Notes under the pieces: model-generated
The model's database searches: none
What the model was told of the DNA's origin: nothing
The model's input: only the letters and a program-made list of their open reading frames with translations
Program-made: the position numbers and the translations under genes
Shown: positions 10,147 through 20,100 of the stretch, in pieces
Layout of the letters: every line of letters starts with the position of its first letter
Numbering within the stretch: position 1 is the stretch's first letter
From: Trichomonas vaginalis G3
Lineage: Eukaryota; Parabasalia; Trichomonadida; Trichomonadidae
DNA: 64,000 nucleotides
Reading direction: 5' to 3'
Assembly: GCF_026262505.1 (NCBI RefSeq)
Contig: NC_067208.1
Coordinates: forward strand, 1-64,000

Positions 10147-10233
10147 AAAAATGCACGTTTAGAAAAAGACGATAACAATTAAATTACAAAATCGATAACG
10201 ACGACGATTAAATTACAAAATCGATAACCTCTC
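10147..10233 (-). repeat. right terminal inverted repeat of the MULE
   Basis: Reverse complement of the left terminus, with one base change (CAATTAAATT against the left arm's GATTAAATT) and poor pairing only in the outer ~6 bases (ACCTCTC). It is followed directly by the second CACAATCAA. Confidence 0.85.
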
Positions 10234-10242
10234 CACAATCAA
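10234..10242 (+). repeat. target-site duplication, right copy
   Basis: CACAATCAA, identical to 3465-3473. Removing the element and one copy restores a continuous Leu-Thr-Gln-Ser-Ile-Tyr-Gly reading in the host gene. Confidence 0.85.
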
Positions 10243-11614
10243 TTTATGGTATTGTAGACTCACTTTGGATTTCCAAGACACATGGAAATTTCGGTCTCAA
10301 TGTAACATCATCAATCTATCTCTTTGATGAGCTCATTTTTTCATGCGGTGAATTCATGCTCATCTCCATCAGCAGCAGAGTTGCATTTCTTTTCGGAAAA
10401 GATCTCAAGAATGAAGCATCTCAAGTAGTTGTTGACTTATTTAGATTTGCTTTCATTTTCGGTCTCATTATTGCAGGAACTCTTCTTCCATTCGTTCCAA
10501 TGGTTACAAAATGGATCTCTGGTTCCGATGACGTTGCCCGTGAAGCTTTCAAATATGAAATTCCACTTCTTGGTTTCTCTTTTATCCAAATCATTTTCTT
10601 ACTTGGTACAGGCATTCTCCAAGGTGAAGGCAGATCATGGCTTGCTGGAATGTTCCAGATCTTATCCCTTTGCATGATTATGTTTTTTTTGATCCACTTT
10701 TCCTTGTTTACTTCAAGATGGGTGTTTGGGGTGCATCTCTTGCCACAGTTATCGCCCAAACAATTGTAGCAACAATCATTTTCATCTACATCTTTTCAGG
10801 AAAGTTCTCATTGAAATTCCATTTCCAGTTGTTCTTCAACAAGCCATCTCCACATTCATACGATGCTCTCAAAGTTGGCGGTGGTGCTTTCATGCTCTAT
10901 CTCTCAAGCGCTATTCCAGGTTTTGTTATGCAGAAATACATTACCTTAACAGCCGCTGCAATCAATGAAGTTACACCAGTTTTAGCCTTACTTGATACAT
11001 TTAACAGACTTTACGAACTCGGCATTTCAATTACTTATGCTTTTGATGCTTCATTCCTCCCATCAGCATCATATGCTTACGGCAAACGCCAATATCGCCG
11101 TATCCACAAACTTGCTGGCCATACTCTTTGGATTTCTGTTGTTCCATCAATGATTTATTCTGCAATTGTTTCAGCAATTCCAAAGAAGATTGCCTCGTTC
11201 TGGTCTACTGATGAAAGATACCTCTACTGGGCACAACAGCTCTTCCCAATTGGCTACTTAACACTTTGCACATGGCCAATTTCCTCAACTTTTTTGACAT
11301 ATCTTGAATCTACAGATTATCCACTCCGTGCAACAATCTCCTCTGTAATCACATCGATTACTCCACTTCCTCTTATTTCCACAATTATATATTTCTCGAA
11401 GAGAAACAATCTCTAACTTCTCTTCACTTCTTACATATGGCAGAACATCGCCCAAGTTCTTCTTGCCATTCCTTTCGTTCTTGGTCCGTTCTTATCTATT
11501 TACAAGACAAAGGACGGAGATGCAATTCAGGGCCACGAAGCTCACTCGGATTCTGACACATACAACTCTATCCAGTCAATCCCTGATCCAGAAGTTCCTC
11601 ATCAGACTGCTTAA
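10234..11614 (+). pseudogene. MATE-family transporter, 3' part (degenerate)
   Basis: Most of a MATE transporter. It resumes after the duplicated CACAATCAA as SIYGIVDSLWISKTHG and continues through repeated membrane helices (AFIFGLIIAGTLLPFVPMV, GFSFIQIIFLLGTGILQGEG). At a run of eight T at about 10682-10689 the reading frame changes and continues as DPLFLVYFKMGVWGASLAT, then VGGGAFMLYLSSAIPGFVMQ and ASFLPSASYAYGKR. An in-frame TAA at 11414-11416 is followed in the same frame by LLFTSYIWQNIAQVLLAIPF and a hydrophilic tail that ends with TAA at 11612-11614. With the 5' piece this makes a protein of normal MATE size (~480-500 aa), but it is broken by the transposon, two frame changes and one stop. 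It is inactive unless several of these are sequence errors. Confidence 0.85.
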
Positions 11615-12158
11615 TCTTCATATTTCATTAATTTAATAATGAATATAATATGAACCGGTTGTTTATATATAGTTAGCTTCAATATTATTTTGTTTGTAAT
11701 AGTATTGTTTGTTTAGATGTCTAAACAATTGTTTGTATGATATTTATAATAAATCAAACTGATTTTTAATTTATTCTCAGGAACTGAAAGAAAAGATATA
11801 GTACATTCAGTTATACTAGCTATATAAATCCATACTATCAATTATTTAGCTTAAATTGCAAAAAAATATTTGATATATTTGATTTTTAAAAAATCATTTA
11901 TGTTTTTATTCACAAAAGATTAAATTCATATTTGTCTGTTAAGTGTTGCATTTGTAAACTGTGTTCGCATGAAAATAGGGGAAAAACATCTAATATTTTA
12001 AAATTTATATGCCTAAACAAAACAATCCAAGAATGTATATGCTTAAAACATATAGTATACCAATTTTTTAAAGAGAGAATGAAATAATTGTTTAATTTGA
12101 AAGAAAATAATATTAAATAATTTCATTTTATCAAACAAATACATACAAAAATAATAAA
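11615..12158. other. intergenic AT-rich DNA
   Basis: About 540 bp between the convergent 3' ends of the MATE remnant and the coiled-coil gene. Only short A/T tracts are seen. Confidence 0.6.
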
Positions 12159-13604
12159 TTATGTTTGATGAACTGCAGAAATCATTTCCTGCATTTCGTT
12201 TTCTTCGACTTCTAATATGGTTCTTATATTCCGCAAAGTCTTTTTATCATCAAGAGTTCTAAGTCTTGCCAATTCTATCTTAAGTCTTTCCATTCTCTGT
12301 TGGACTCTTATCTGAGCTCCAGTTCTCATTTGATTAACTCTAGCCATCTCTCTTTGCGTCTCAAGTCTTGCTTTCTGGTCTTCTTCAGACAGCATCTTAG
12401 ACCTCTGGAATTCATAGTCTTGAGCAAGTTTTCTACGTCTTGCTTGAGTAATTTTCTCATCTCTATCAACAATCTGTTTAGCAACTGCGAGCATGTCTTT
12501 TGATCTTGCTTGTTCTGCACGCATATCCTTTTGCTCTGATTCCTGCAAGAACTTTTCCCTCTTCTGTTGGTTCTCTGCTTCGATTGCGTCCCTTGAAATT
12601 TTGACTCTGTTTAGTTTTTCTTGTTCGTTTTTAGCAATTTCTCGGTATTTCGTCTGAACTCCTTCAGCAATCTTAGCTCTGTTCTCTCTAAATTGATTTT
12701 CTTTGCGATTTATTGTTTCAAGAAGAGCATTTCTACGATCTTCTTCTCTGGATTTTAATGTTTCATTTATTTCTACGTAGGATCGGATTTGTGGAGGAAC
12801 TCTTGAAAGCCTTGCTGTCTGAGCTTGCTTTTGCCAGTTTTGGAATCTGTTCTCGCTCTTCTCAATACTTTGTTTCATCGTATTAATCTTTTCATCAAGA
12901 AGTTGCTGCGATCGCTGCCTTGCTGATTGTATTTGACGTTCTTTTTCTACCCATTGATCGTGTCTCTGTTTTGCAATTTCTTGACGAATTTGATTTCTTC
13001 GAAGCTCGGCAGGATCTGGCTCTGAAGGACGATATTCTGGTGGTGTAAATACCTTTTCACGTGATTTGAACTCGAAATTCATTGCCCTTATCTGAGCAGT
13101 TCGTATTTTTTCTGCTTGTTGCCGAGCAATTTCAGCGGTTCTTGATAAAGTTTTTTGCATCATTTGCTCAACAAGAGTTTGAGAATGTATTTCACGTAGA
13201 CGTTTCATAAACATGTGCTTGAGAATGTTATTAGTTTTTTGTTCTTGCTGTTGAATAAGCATTTTATCTTTTTCGATAAAAATTTTATCTCTTCGTACAT
13301 CAGCACTTACAACTCGGTTATCAGATTTTTCATTTAGTACTTCTTGACGCTTTTGCTTGATTTGATCAATTAAACTTTTTCGGTTTTCTTCAAACTTCTT
13401 GTAAAAGAACTGTGTAACTGTATCGTCACAGCCTGCTTTTGCAAATGTCTGGGGATTTCGAGCGTTAAGCTCATTTAATGAGATTCCAAGGCGACGCATT
13501 GCTTCTAAAGATGCAGGTTCATTAATATTGCATTCCTGGTTCATCATATTGAAATTTTCTATTGTAATAAAAGGCCGCGGTGGCGGCAATCCTTCGTTAT
13601 TCAT
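12159..13604 (-). CDS. long coiled-coil protein
   Basis: An intact 481-aa frame from an ATG at 13604. Residues 1-90 are a non-coiled head, beginning MNNEGLPPPRPFITIENF and containing ARNPQTFAKAGCDD. From about residue 90 to the end the protein is almost continuous charged helix (EKSDNRVV … QKTNNILKHMFMKRLREIH … ARQQAEKIRTAQIRAM … NQQKREKFLQESEQKD), rich in Arg, Gln, Glu and Lys with heptad spacing. This layout fits structural proteins of the flagellar axoneme or trichomonad cytoskeleton, and head segments of this kind occur in axonemal coiled-coil proteins. That placement is inference. No catalytic motif or membrane segment is present. No clear initiator lies just upstream. Confidence 0.85.
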   Translation of the reverse strand: MNNEGLPPPRPFITIENFNMMNQECNINEPASLEAMRRLGISLNELNARNPQTFAKAGCDDTVTQFFYKKFEENRKSLIDQIKQKRQEVLNEKSDNRVVSADVRRDKIFIEKDKMLIQQQEQKTNNILKHMFMKRLREIHSQTLVEQMMQKTLSRTAEIARQQAEKIRTAQIRAMNFEFKSREKVFTPPEYRPSEPDPAELRRNQIRQEIAKQRHDQWVEKERQIQSARQRSQQLLDEKINTMKQSIEKSENRFQNWQKQAQTARLSRVPPQIRSYVEINETLKSREEDRRNALLETINRKENQFRENRAKIAEGVQTKYREIAKNEQEKLNRVKISRDAIEAENQQKREKFLQESEQKDMRAEQARSKDMLAVAKQIVDRDEKITQARRRKLAQDYEFQRSKMLSEEDQKARLETQREMARVNQMRTGAQIRVQQRMERLKIELARLRTLDDKKTLRNIRTILEVEENEMQEMISAVHQT

Positions 13605-13958
13605 ACCAACGGATTTTAATTAATTTTGTCACTTTTATAATACATTTTAGAAAGATTTTATGCGATCATAGAAGAGGAATATCGATTGATAAATCCATTG
13701 ATGAGAGAGACATAAACAATCTACTGGTATATAGCATTATAATTTAGAGTTTTGAGATAGTATATTTCATTTACACTCCATTGAAATTTTAAATAGTCTT
13801 TTTATCAACCTCAAAGAACAGACATACTACCATTTTCAAAGACTCAATAAGATATTAATATGCTCATTAATGTAAAGCTCTGTTTAGTTATATCTGGCAT
13901 TCTCAGTTGTGATTGAGTCATATATTGTATATTATTTCATTATCTAAAGCTATCATCT
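13605..13958. other. intergenic AT-rich DNA
   Basis: The upstream region of the coiled-coil gene. It ends abruptly where the inverted duplication starts at 13959. Nothing else is recognised. Confidence 0.55.
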
Positions 13959-14283
13959 GTTCCATATGGCAGTATTTTTTATCTTTTCTAATTGATAATT
14001 TATTGTTTTTGTTTCTTTTTTGTAAATTTTTTCCAATAGTTTGATATAGATATCATATCTTTTAACTGTGCTTGTATATTTTTTGAATGATTTATTTTAT
14101 GTTAATATATAAGTCATGATTAGTTATGTCAAAGGATATATTTTTTGGAATTTTTTTTTATTTATTATATATTTTTACAAATTAAGTTTTTTTATATATA
14201 TTTTTGTTATTTCTATTATTATAATTTTTAAATGATTGATTTTGTTTTTCATATATAATGGCAATTTTTTGAAATCAATGTGC

Positions 14284-14355
14284 GGGTGAGTAGTCTAGTG
14301 GTATGATTCCTGTTTTGGGTACAGGAGGTCCCGGGTTCAATTCCCGGCTCGCCCC
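14284..14355 (+). tRNA. tRNA-Pro (anticodon UGG)
   Basis: A 72-nt cloverleaf. The acceptor GGGTGAG pairs with CTCGCCC, with one G-U. The D-arm is TAGTCTAGTGGT, which is also the Pol III A box. The anticodon stem CCTGT/ACAGG closes a 7-nt loop TTTGGGT, giving anticodon TGG with G at position 37, usual for proline tRNA. The T-arm CCGGG-TTCAATT-CCCGG includes the B box. There is no intron and no encoded CCA. It reads CCA and, by wobble, other Pro codons. A second copy in the right arm is broken. Confidence 0.95.
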
Positions 14356-14356
14356 A

Positions 14357-14362
14357 TTTTTT
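14357..14362 (+). terminator. Pol III terminator of tRNA-Pro
   Basis: A run of six T directly after the tRNA 3' end, followed by further T runs, as expected for RNA polymerase III termination. Confidence 0.8.
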
Positions 14363-14634
14363 CTTTTTTCTTTTTCTTTTTTTCCTTTTCTTTCTCTTTC
14401 GAAAAATTTTTCTTTTGCTCACTCTCTCTATATCATTCTTTCATCTATTTATCGTCATTTATGACTATTGAAAGGATTTAGATCAACATGCATTTAAAAA
14501 AATTGTCTATATTTCTTTTGTCTGAGTTTCTTCTTGATCTAACATCTTACACAATAGGATTTTCAAATAAACATGCATCCAAACAATACATGCGAATAAG
14601 ATCGTTTTAAGATCATCATGCACAACTTTTCAAT

Positions 14635-15129
14635 CTAAACAATATATTCATGATATTCATAATATCTTTGTGTGAAATCTGAATTAATTGCCAAGCATTT
14701 AGTTTTGAAATCTTCAAATGATCCCCATGCAATTAACCATGCAAGTGAATCTTTTGGATAAATTTCGATCAATTTTGATTCTTCAATTTTATAATAATCG
14801 CAATCAATTGAAACCCCACGATTTCTGAGAAAGCAGGCAAATTCTGGAGAATGAAGACTATAAATTCTATTGTGAGAAATTTCAATCTTTGATAATGTGT
14901 CAGCTAGAGCAGTTTTACGCAAAGGTCTCTTTTCTGCAGCTTTGGTGAAAACTTTTTCTATATATTCTATTGTTATTCCATTTTTGTTTAAATTTTCATC
15001 AATAAATTTGTTAATTTCTTGTTCATTCCAGTTGTCATCATCCCAGATCATCCTTTCAAATTCGATAATCAACTTGAATTCGTCTGGAACCTCAATGTCA
15101 GAGAAATTTTTGATTGAATACTCATTCAT
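14635..15129 (-). CDS. small ankyrin-type N-terminal domain protein
   Basis: A 164-aa frame from the ATG at 15129; a GTG just upstream is not needed. TCATA, an initiator-like motif, lies at about 15141-15145. The second half (IYSLHSPEFACFLRNRGVSI … SLAWLIAWGSFEDFKTKC) resembles the conserved segment that precedes ankyrin repeats in the large trichomonad ankyrin family. No ankyrin repeats follow. It is therefore either a short family member or a gene truncated at its 3' end. Truncation is plausible because its last seven codons lie inside the inverted-duplication arm, so the stop may come from the duplicated DNA. Function unknown. Confidence 0.6.
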   Translation of the reverse strand: MNEYSIKNFSDIEVPDEFKLIIEFERMIWDDDNWNEQEINKFIDENLNKNGITIEYIEKVFTKAAEKRPLRKTALADTLSKIEISHNRIYSLHSPEFACFLRNRGVSIDCDYYKIEESKLIEIYPKDSLAWLIAWGSFEDFKTKCLAINSDFTQRYYEYHEYIV

Positions 15130-15289
15130 CACTGAATTATTATGAACTTGTAAAGGAGAAACGTAATATATGCGGCTATATTATATGTATTATCTCAACT
15201 TCTTACGTAATTCATTAATAAATTTTGAAATTAAGATTAATTTGGATAAAAAAAGAGAGAAGATGTAAAAAAAGAAGATAAAGATAGTT

Positions 15290-16294
15290 TTATTGTACAA
15301 AAGTAATATAATACAAATAAGCAAAGATGCAATTCACAAGTTGGCAATCAACTCTATCTAATATTCCTCCATGGCCTGGAATTAAGTGAGAGAAGTCCTT
15401 GATACCGAGTGATCGCTTGAATCCAGAAGCAAAGAATCCTCCAAATGGAGAAACTAAGCTTGCAAATAGAGCAATAACAGTTGCATGAATATAAGCTGGT
15501 AATATTGTGAACTTCTTATCAAATATCTCGTAAGTTGTTGGAACAAACTCTTTTGGTGTAACACATTGAACATTGAAATCAAATGGCTTTGAATGTCTGC
15601 AGTAAATGTATGGAAATTGCGCTGCGATATATGTTGCTCCAATGAATACTAGAGGTGTAAGGATAAGTGCACCAACAAAACCTTCGACTGTCTTATTTGG
15701 AGATAATTTGATAAGTTGATGACGGCCAAATAAACGGCCGCAGAAATATGCTGCTGTATCATTTGCAACTACGCAGAAGATTGGAATGGAGAACCAAAAT
15801 AGAGATGTGTCTGCAAACTTTGTATAGAGATTGCATGGAATTCCAATAATAAAAGCACCACAGAATGCATATGTGAATCTCTTGTATGCATATTGGTCGT
15901 TTTCTGGTGTCAGTCCTGTGACGAATAAGAATAATGCTAACATTACAATCAAGAACACTGCAATATAGTGAAATCTGGCAATTAAAGTATCAGCTATGAA
16001 ATAGTGAAGAATTGTCTTTCCTGAAATAAGGTATGTCATTGCAAAGAGAAGGATATATGGGAAAACTTTGATTCTAAAGCCAATTGGCTTCTCTTTTTCT
16101 GGCTCAATACTAAGGTGTAATAACTCTCTAAATCCTAAGAATTCAATGATTAAGAGCTCGGCAAATAAAGGATATTTTCCAATGCACATGAGAAGAACCT
16201 CTGTTCCAATAATGACTACTGCTGATATCGTACGGACTAAGAGGTCACCCCATTTCGAAGACTTGGCAGGTGGATGCTCACGCTTTGATGTCAT
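15290..16294 (-). CDS. CDP-diacylglycerol synthase (phosphatidate cytidylyltransferase)
   Basis: The enzyme joins CTP and phosphatidic acid to give CDP-diacylglycerol and pyrophosphate, the precursor of phosphatidylinositol and related lipids. It acts in the ER membrane. The 334-aa protein has a short charged cytosolic N-terminus, several hydrophobic helices and the motif FGRHQLIKLSPNKTVEGF (~189-206). Near the C-terminus is the family signature S-x2-KR-x4-KD…P-x-HGG-x-x-DR-x-D, seen as SGFKRSLGIKDF … GHGGILDRVD (~289-315). All invariant residues are present. The length is a little short of animal CDS proteins. The TAA stop overlaps TAAA, the trichomonad polyadenylation-type signal. The gene lies between the two arms of the inverted duplication. 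Confidence 0.95.
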   Translation of the reverse strand: MTSKREHPPAKSSKWGDLLVRTISAVVIIGTEVLLMCIGKYPLFAELLIIEFLGFRELLHLSIEPEKEKPIGFRIKVFPYILLFAMTYLISGKTILHYFIADTLIARFHYIAVFLIVMLALFLFVTGLTPENDQYAYKRFTYAFCGAFIIGIPCNLYTKFADTSLFWFSIPIFCVVANDTAAYFCGRLFGRHQLIKLSPNKTVEGFVGALILTPLVFIGATYIAAQFPYIYCRHSKPFDFNVQCVTPKEFVPTTYEIFDKKFTILPAYIHATVIALFASLVSPFGGFFASGFKRSLGIKDFSHLIPGHGGILDRVDCQLVNCIFAYLYYITFVQ

Positions 16295-16751
16295 TCTGAA
16301 AATAAAATTTTTGAATCAATTATTCCGATCACGCGTTTGAATTTAAAATTGAATGAACTTGATCGGAGTGTTGATTGACATTACACCGCAGTATTTTTGA
16401 TAAAACAGAACCGCATGAAGAATGTAATGTATCTGATCTGAACGAAAAATGAAATCATGAATATATTGTTTAGATTGAAAAGTTGTGCATGATGATCTTA
16501 AAACGATCTTATTCGCATGTATTGTTTGGATGCATGTTTATTTGAAAATCCTATTGTGTAAGATGTTAGATCAAGAAGAAACTCAGACAAAAGAAATATA
16601 GACAATTTTTTAAATGCATGTTGATCTAAATCCTTTCAATAGTCATAAATGACGATAAATAGATGAAAGAATGATATAGAGAGAGTGAGCAAAAGAAAAA
16701 TTTTTCGAAAGAGAAAGAAAAGGAAAAAAAGAAAAAGAAAAAAGAAAAAAT

Positions 16752-16769
16752 GGGGCGAGCCGGGAATTG
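16752..16769 (-). pseudogene. tRNA-Pro(UGG), 3' fragment
   Basis: The 18-nt 3' end of the second tRNA-Pro copy: CAATTCCCGG of the T-arm, the acceptor strand CTCGCCC and the discriminator C. It is separated from its 5' part (22795-22844) by the retrotransposon and is followed by a T-run terminator downstream on the minus strand. Confidence 0.9.
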
Positions 16770-16797
16770 TAAGTGTTTATTCGGAAAGGGTTAAGAC

Positions 16798-16847
16798 GAG
16801 CGAGCGAAGCGAGCGAGCAAAGTTTTAGGTGAGCGAGCGAAGCGAGC
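16798..16847 (-). repeat. GAGC-type repeats near the 3' end of the retrotransposon
   Basis: GAGCGAGCGAAGCGAGC occurs twice, at 16798-16814 and 16831-16847, within 80 bp of the element's 3' end. It may be part of the RNA structure recognised by the reverse transcriptase; that is inference. Confidence 0.7.
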
Positions 16848-17150
16848 TACTTGGGTGGAGGTGGGGCAGGATTTGGTCTAGGTGGATTTGTTGTTGGTGG
16901 TTTTCACTCCAATGAGTGTATCATGGATGTGGTGCTAGTCTGTTATCAGACCATACGGACTGATGGATGGGAGGTTAATATTATTATCTGTTTGAGGGAG
17001 GGTGAGTAATTTTCGTGGTGTCTCTTTTATTTTGGCTTGTGATTCCTAGCACGGAATCCGGTGTTTGGTACACGTTTCGTACCGAGTGACATCGCTTAAG
17101 CTCTGCCAATCCTACTATGCTTCTGTTCTTCTCACTCGTCTTATCTCTTC

Positions 17151-20100
17151 TTAGTTAAGGAATTCGTCCTCATCGGGTTGGTCTAAGGCTTGTTCTATCG
17201 CGTTGTTCTCAGCATCTTCTTCGATGATTTGATCAACAGAGATAGTTTGTTCGGTTGAATTATTTATTTGTTCGCCTTGGCCATTGTCTTCTTGAGCATT
17301 TCCATTGTTGGTTGGTTGCTCTTCAGAGGTTGCCTGTTGGTTCTCCTGACCATGATCTGTGTCGTTATTGTTTTCATTGTTGTTTGGTGGGATCGCTGCA
17401 TTGGGAGCTGTGACTCGTCCTGGGAGGGGACGGCAGCGCATACCGAAGAATTCTGGCACTTTTTCAAAAACAATGCAAGCACTCGCAGCTATCGCGTGCA
17501 TCGAAAGTCTCTTGAGTAGCTGTATGTGATCTGCAGGTGAGATTCTCAATGCGTCGAGTTTTGTACGGAGAGGGATGACTCCTAGTGATGAGACTACGAT
17601 AATTGAGAGCGTCGTGGTCCAGTTAAATAATCTCTCTGTTTGTTCAGCAAGGCTCTTATACTTGTTAACCTTTTTGTCGTATGCCGCGTCAAGAGAGTTG
17701 CCAACATTGTTGTCCGTGCCGTAAGGGCATGTGACTTCAATGATCTTGATCATCTTGTTCGCTTCATCGTAGACAACAAGGTCTGGGAGGAGATCTTTAA
17801 CTGTGTCGTCGAGCTCTGGGCCTGTTGTTTGGTAGCCGTCACTTGTAATTCTCGCCGAGCATTTGATGGTTACTCCTGGATAGTGATCGTGAATGAATTG
17901 GTAAATGTCATCGCATATGATATTGTGGCGCCATTTGTATAGACTGAAACGGTTTCTGCACATGTTCAATGTGTGGAAGAGAGTGCAGGATTGGCATCCG
18001 CACAATGGACAATTAGCCAAAACTTCTGGGTTGTGGAAGTGCATGTTTGCTGGGGTTGGAGCTGTGTTTGTACGGAGAGCAATAGCCGCTGAGTAGAGGT
18101 TGTTTGGAACAGCTTGTGGTCTCTTCATGATGTCGTGTGACTCCGCTAGCGCTGCTGGTTCGCAGAAAGTGTGTGAGTGTGTTTCGTCTTTCTTGAACTC
18201 CTCGTACTGCCTCTGTTGGATGACGCGACCGATTAAGGGTGAGATTTGGCCGATGTGTTTCGAGCGGTACCAGTCTGTTGCATTTTCTCCTACACCTCTG
18301 ACTTGTATGCCTCCTTTGTCCCATTCTTTGAATCTGACTTCCAGTTTGTCTGCTGCTTTAGCCGCCTGTGTGATGAAACAATTTGTGCGTTTGGATCTTT
18401 CGTTCTTCTGGACAATTTTGCCGTTTTCCATCTTGATGCCTAAGAAACCATTTTCTTGGTCTTCGACGACCTTGCGGAATGACTTCTCTTCTTGAGCCAT
18501 TGTGTGAAAGAAGGCTTTGGTTTCTGCTTGTTGACTTAACCATAACCTCGCAAATTTAGTGAGAACGAGCTGAGGCTGGCGAAGTTCCAATTTAACGAGT
18601 CCAAAGCCGCCTTTGTTCTTCGGCATGTAGAAAAATGAAACCGGAATGTTTGACGTCGGCGCTTCTTTGTCGATCAGGCCTCGGATCATCTGATCTGTCG
18701 CTTTCAAGTCATTGACTCTGAATACGTTGTGGAACATGTAAAAGTCAAGTTGTGGCAAGATGAAGACTCTGAGAGCGATAATCTTCTGAGAGAGAGCGAG
18801 ATGTGACGCGAAGACGACTCTGATCTGTGCTTTGACCTTTTCCAGAATGCCAGTTGCAGCTGCAAATCTTGATGTCTTTGTTCCAGAGATTGGTATTCCA
18901 AGATATGTGATGTTGTCCATGCTCGTCTTGATTGGGATTTCGTCTGGACCAATGCGGAAAGGTTGGATTGCAGTGGATGTTTTGGCAAGTGTGACGCATT
19001 TCTGTGGTGCAACTTTGAGTTTCGCAATTTTCTGGAATTCATCTACTGTGTTTAAGATTCTTTGCATTCCTTCATGTGTTGGAGAGATGACTAGAACGTC
19101 GTCAGCGTAAGCTTGAATGGCAATTGAATACTGTCCTGCTTTGTCTTGGAATCTGTAACCGTCCTCAAAGTGTCTCCTCTGGACTGCATATAATAAAGGA
19201 TCTAAGCAGCAGTTGAAGAGGATTGGACTGAGTGGACAGCCTTGGATGACACCTCTGCGAACCGGAACTATCTCGGAGTGTGCATGTCTTGTATAGATAG
19301 CCGTTCTTGCTCCTTTGTAGAGGTCCTTGAGCAGATTGATGATCGAATCGGGAACTTTCTTCGCTTCGAGAGAATCAAAGATCAATTGATGAGGAACTGT
19401 GCCGAAAGCGTTCGTGAAATCGATTGCTGTTTGGAACATTTCAGACTGTGTTCTGGTTGATTGGCAAAGGACTTCGTTCGCGACTGCAATGTGCTCACTC
19501 AGTGTTGCTCCGCGAACGAAACCTTTTTGCATTGCGTGGAACATTGGGATCATCTGTAACGCTTTGTTGACTAAAGTCATGAAGATTCTGTAAGTGCATG
19601 ACGTGATGCCGATTGGTCTCCAGTTCTTTGCTAACGATGGGTCGTCCTTCTTAAAAAGCATCACTGTCTTGGAGAGCTTCCAGCAGTCTGGGATGTGACC
19701 TGATATGATGATTGATCTGAATAATATACTGAGGAATTTTGCGGCGCTGACTGGGAATAGCATGTAAACTGAGTTCGGAATTCCATCGAGGCCGTGTGCC
19801 GATAAATGATTCTTGTTGCGGATTACTTCGATGATCTTCGATTCATTTGTCATGAAGTCGAGGAAGTCGTTTGCGAAAGCTTGGCCATATCTCTCCGGTA
19901 ACGCGTAGTCATGATGCAGGAAGTTTTCGTAGCCTTCAGCTTCGTTTGCCCATTGAGGTCCGTAGTAATCAAGGTATTCGCTTGGCTTCAATGATTGTTG
20001 TGGAACTTTGTCGGCTAAGATTATGTTTCTGAGAGTCTTTGTTGGGTTATCGGCGAAACATGCTTGTAACTTCTTCCTTGCATATGGTGATGCATCCTGT

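Larger units (their letters stand above)
3474..10233. mobile_element. Mutator-like (MULE) DNA transposon with chromodomain cargo
   Basis: A 6,760-bp DNA transposon bounded by an exact 9-bp target duplication and by inverted termini about 80 bp long. It encodes a MULE transposase with a SWIM finger (4747-6608, minus), a chromodomain-type protein (6833-7189, plus) and a helical protein (7191-8350, minus). It also has a tandem repeat block near its right end (9318-9746). It lies within a MATE transporter gene whose reading phase joins across it. The transposase and the helical gene are each split into two frames, so this copy is probably not autonomous unless those shifts are sequencing errors. 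MuDR-type elements are known in trichomonads; the chromodomain cargo is what sets this one apart. Confidence 0.85.
13959..14654 (+). repeat. inverted duplication, left arm (with tRNA-Pro)
   Basis: This 696-bp arm is found again in reverse complement at 16454-23170, where it is interrupted by the retrotransposon. Outer edges are TGTTCCATATGGCAG at 13959 and its complement ending at 23170. Inner edges are ATATTCATGAT ending at 14654 and its complement starting at 16454. No difference was noticed in the stretches compared, which suggests a recent duplication or gene conversion. The inner end includes the last codons of the gene at 14635-15129. Confidence 0.9.

Noticed and set aside
3474-10233. 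Large virus-like (Polinton/Maverick) element
   Set aside because: No polymerase, integrase or capsid-type gene is visible. The transposase is of MULE type with a SWIM finger and the duplication is 9 bp, not 5-6 bp.
10421-10968. Additional frames overlapping the MATE remnant (10421-10759 minus, 10429-10677 and 10726-10968 plus)
   Set aside because: The membrane-helix pattern and MATE motifs are in the frames described; these are chance overlaps.
12300-12520. Short frames inside the coiled-coil gene
   Set aside because: They lie within the intact 481-codon frame in other phases and have no independent support.
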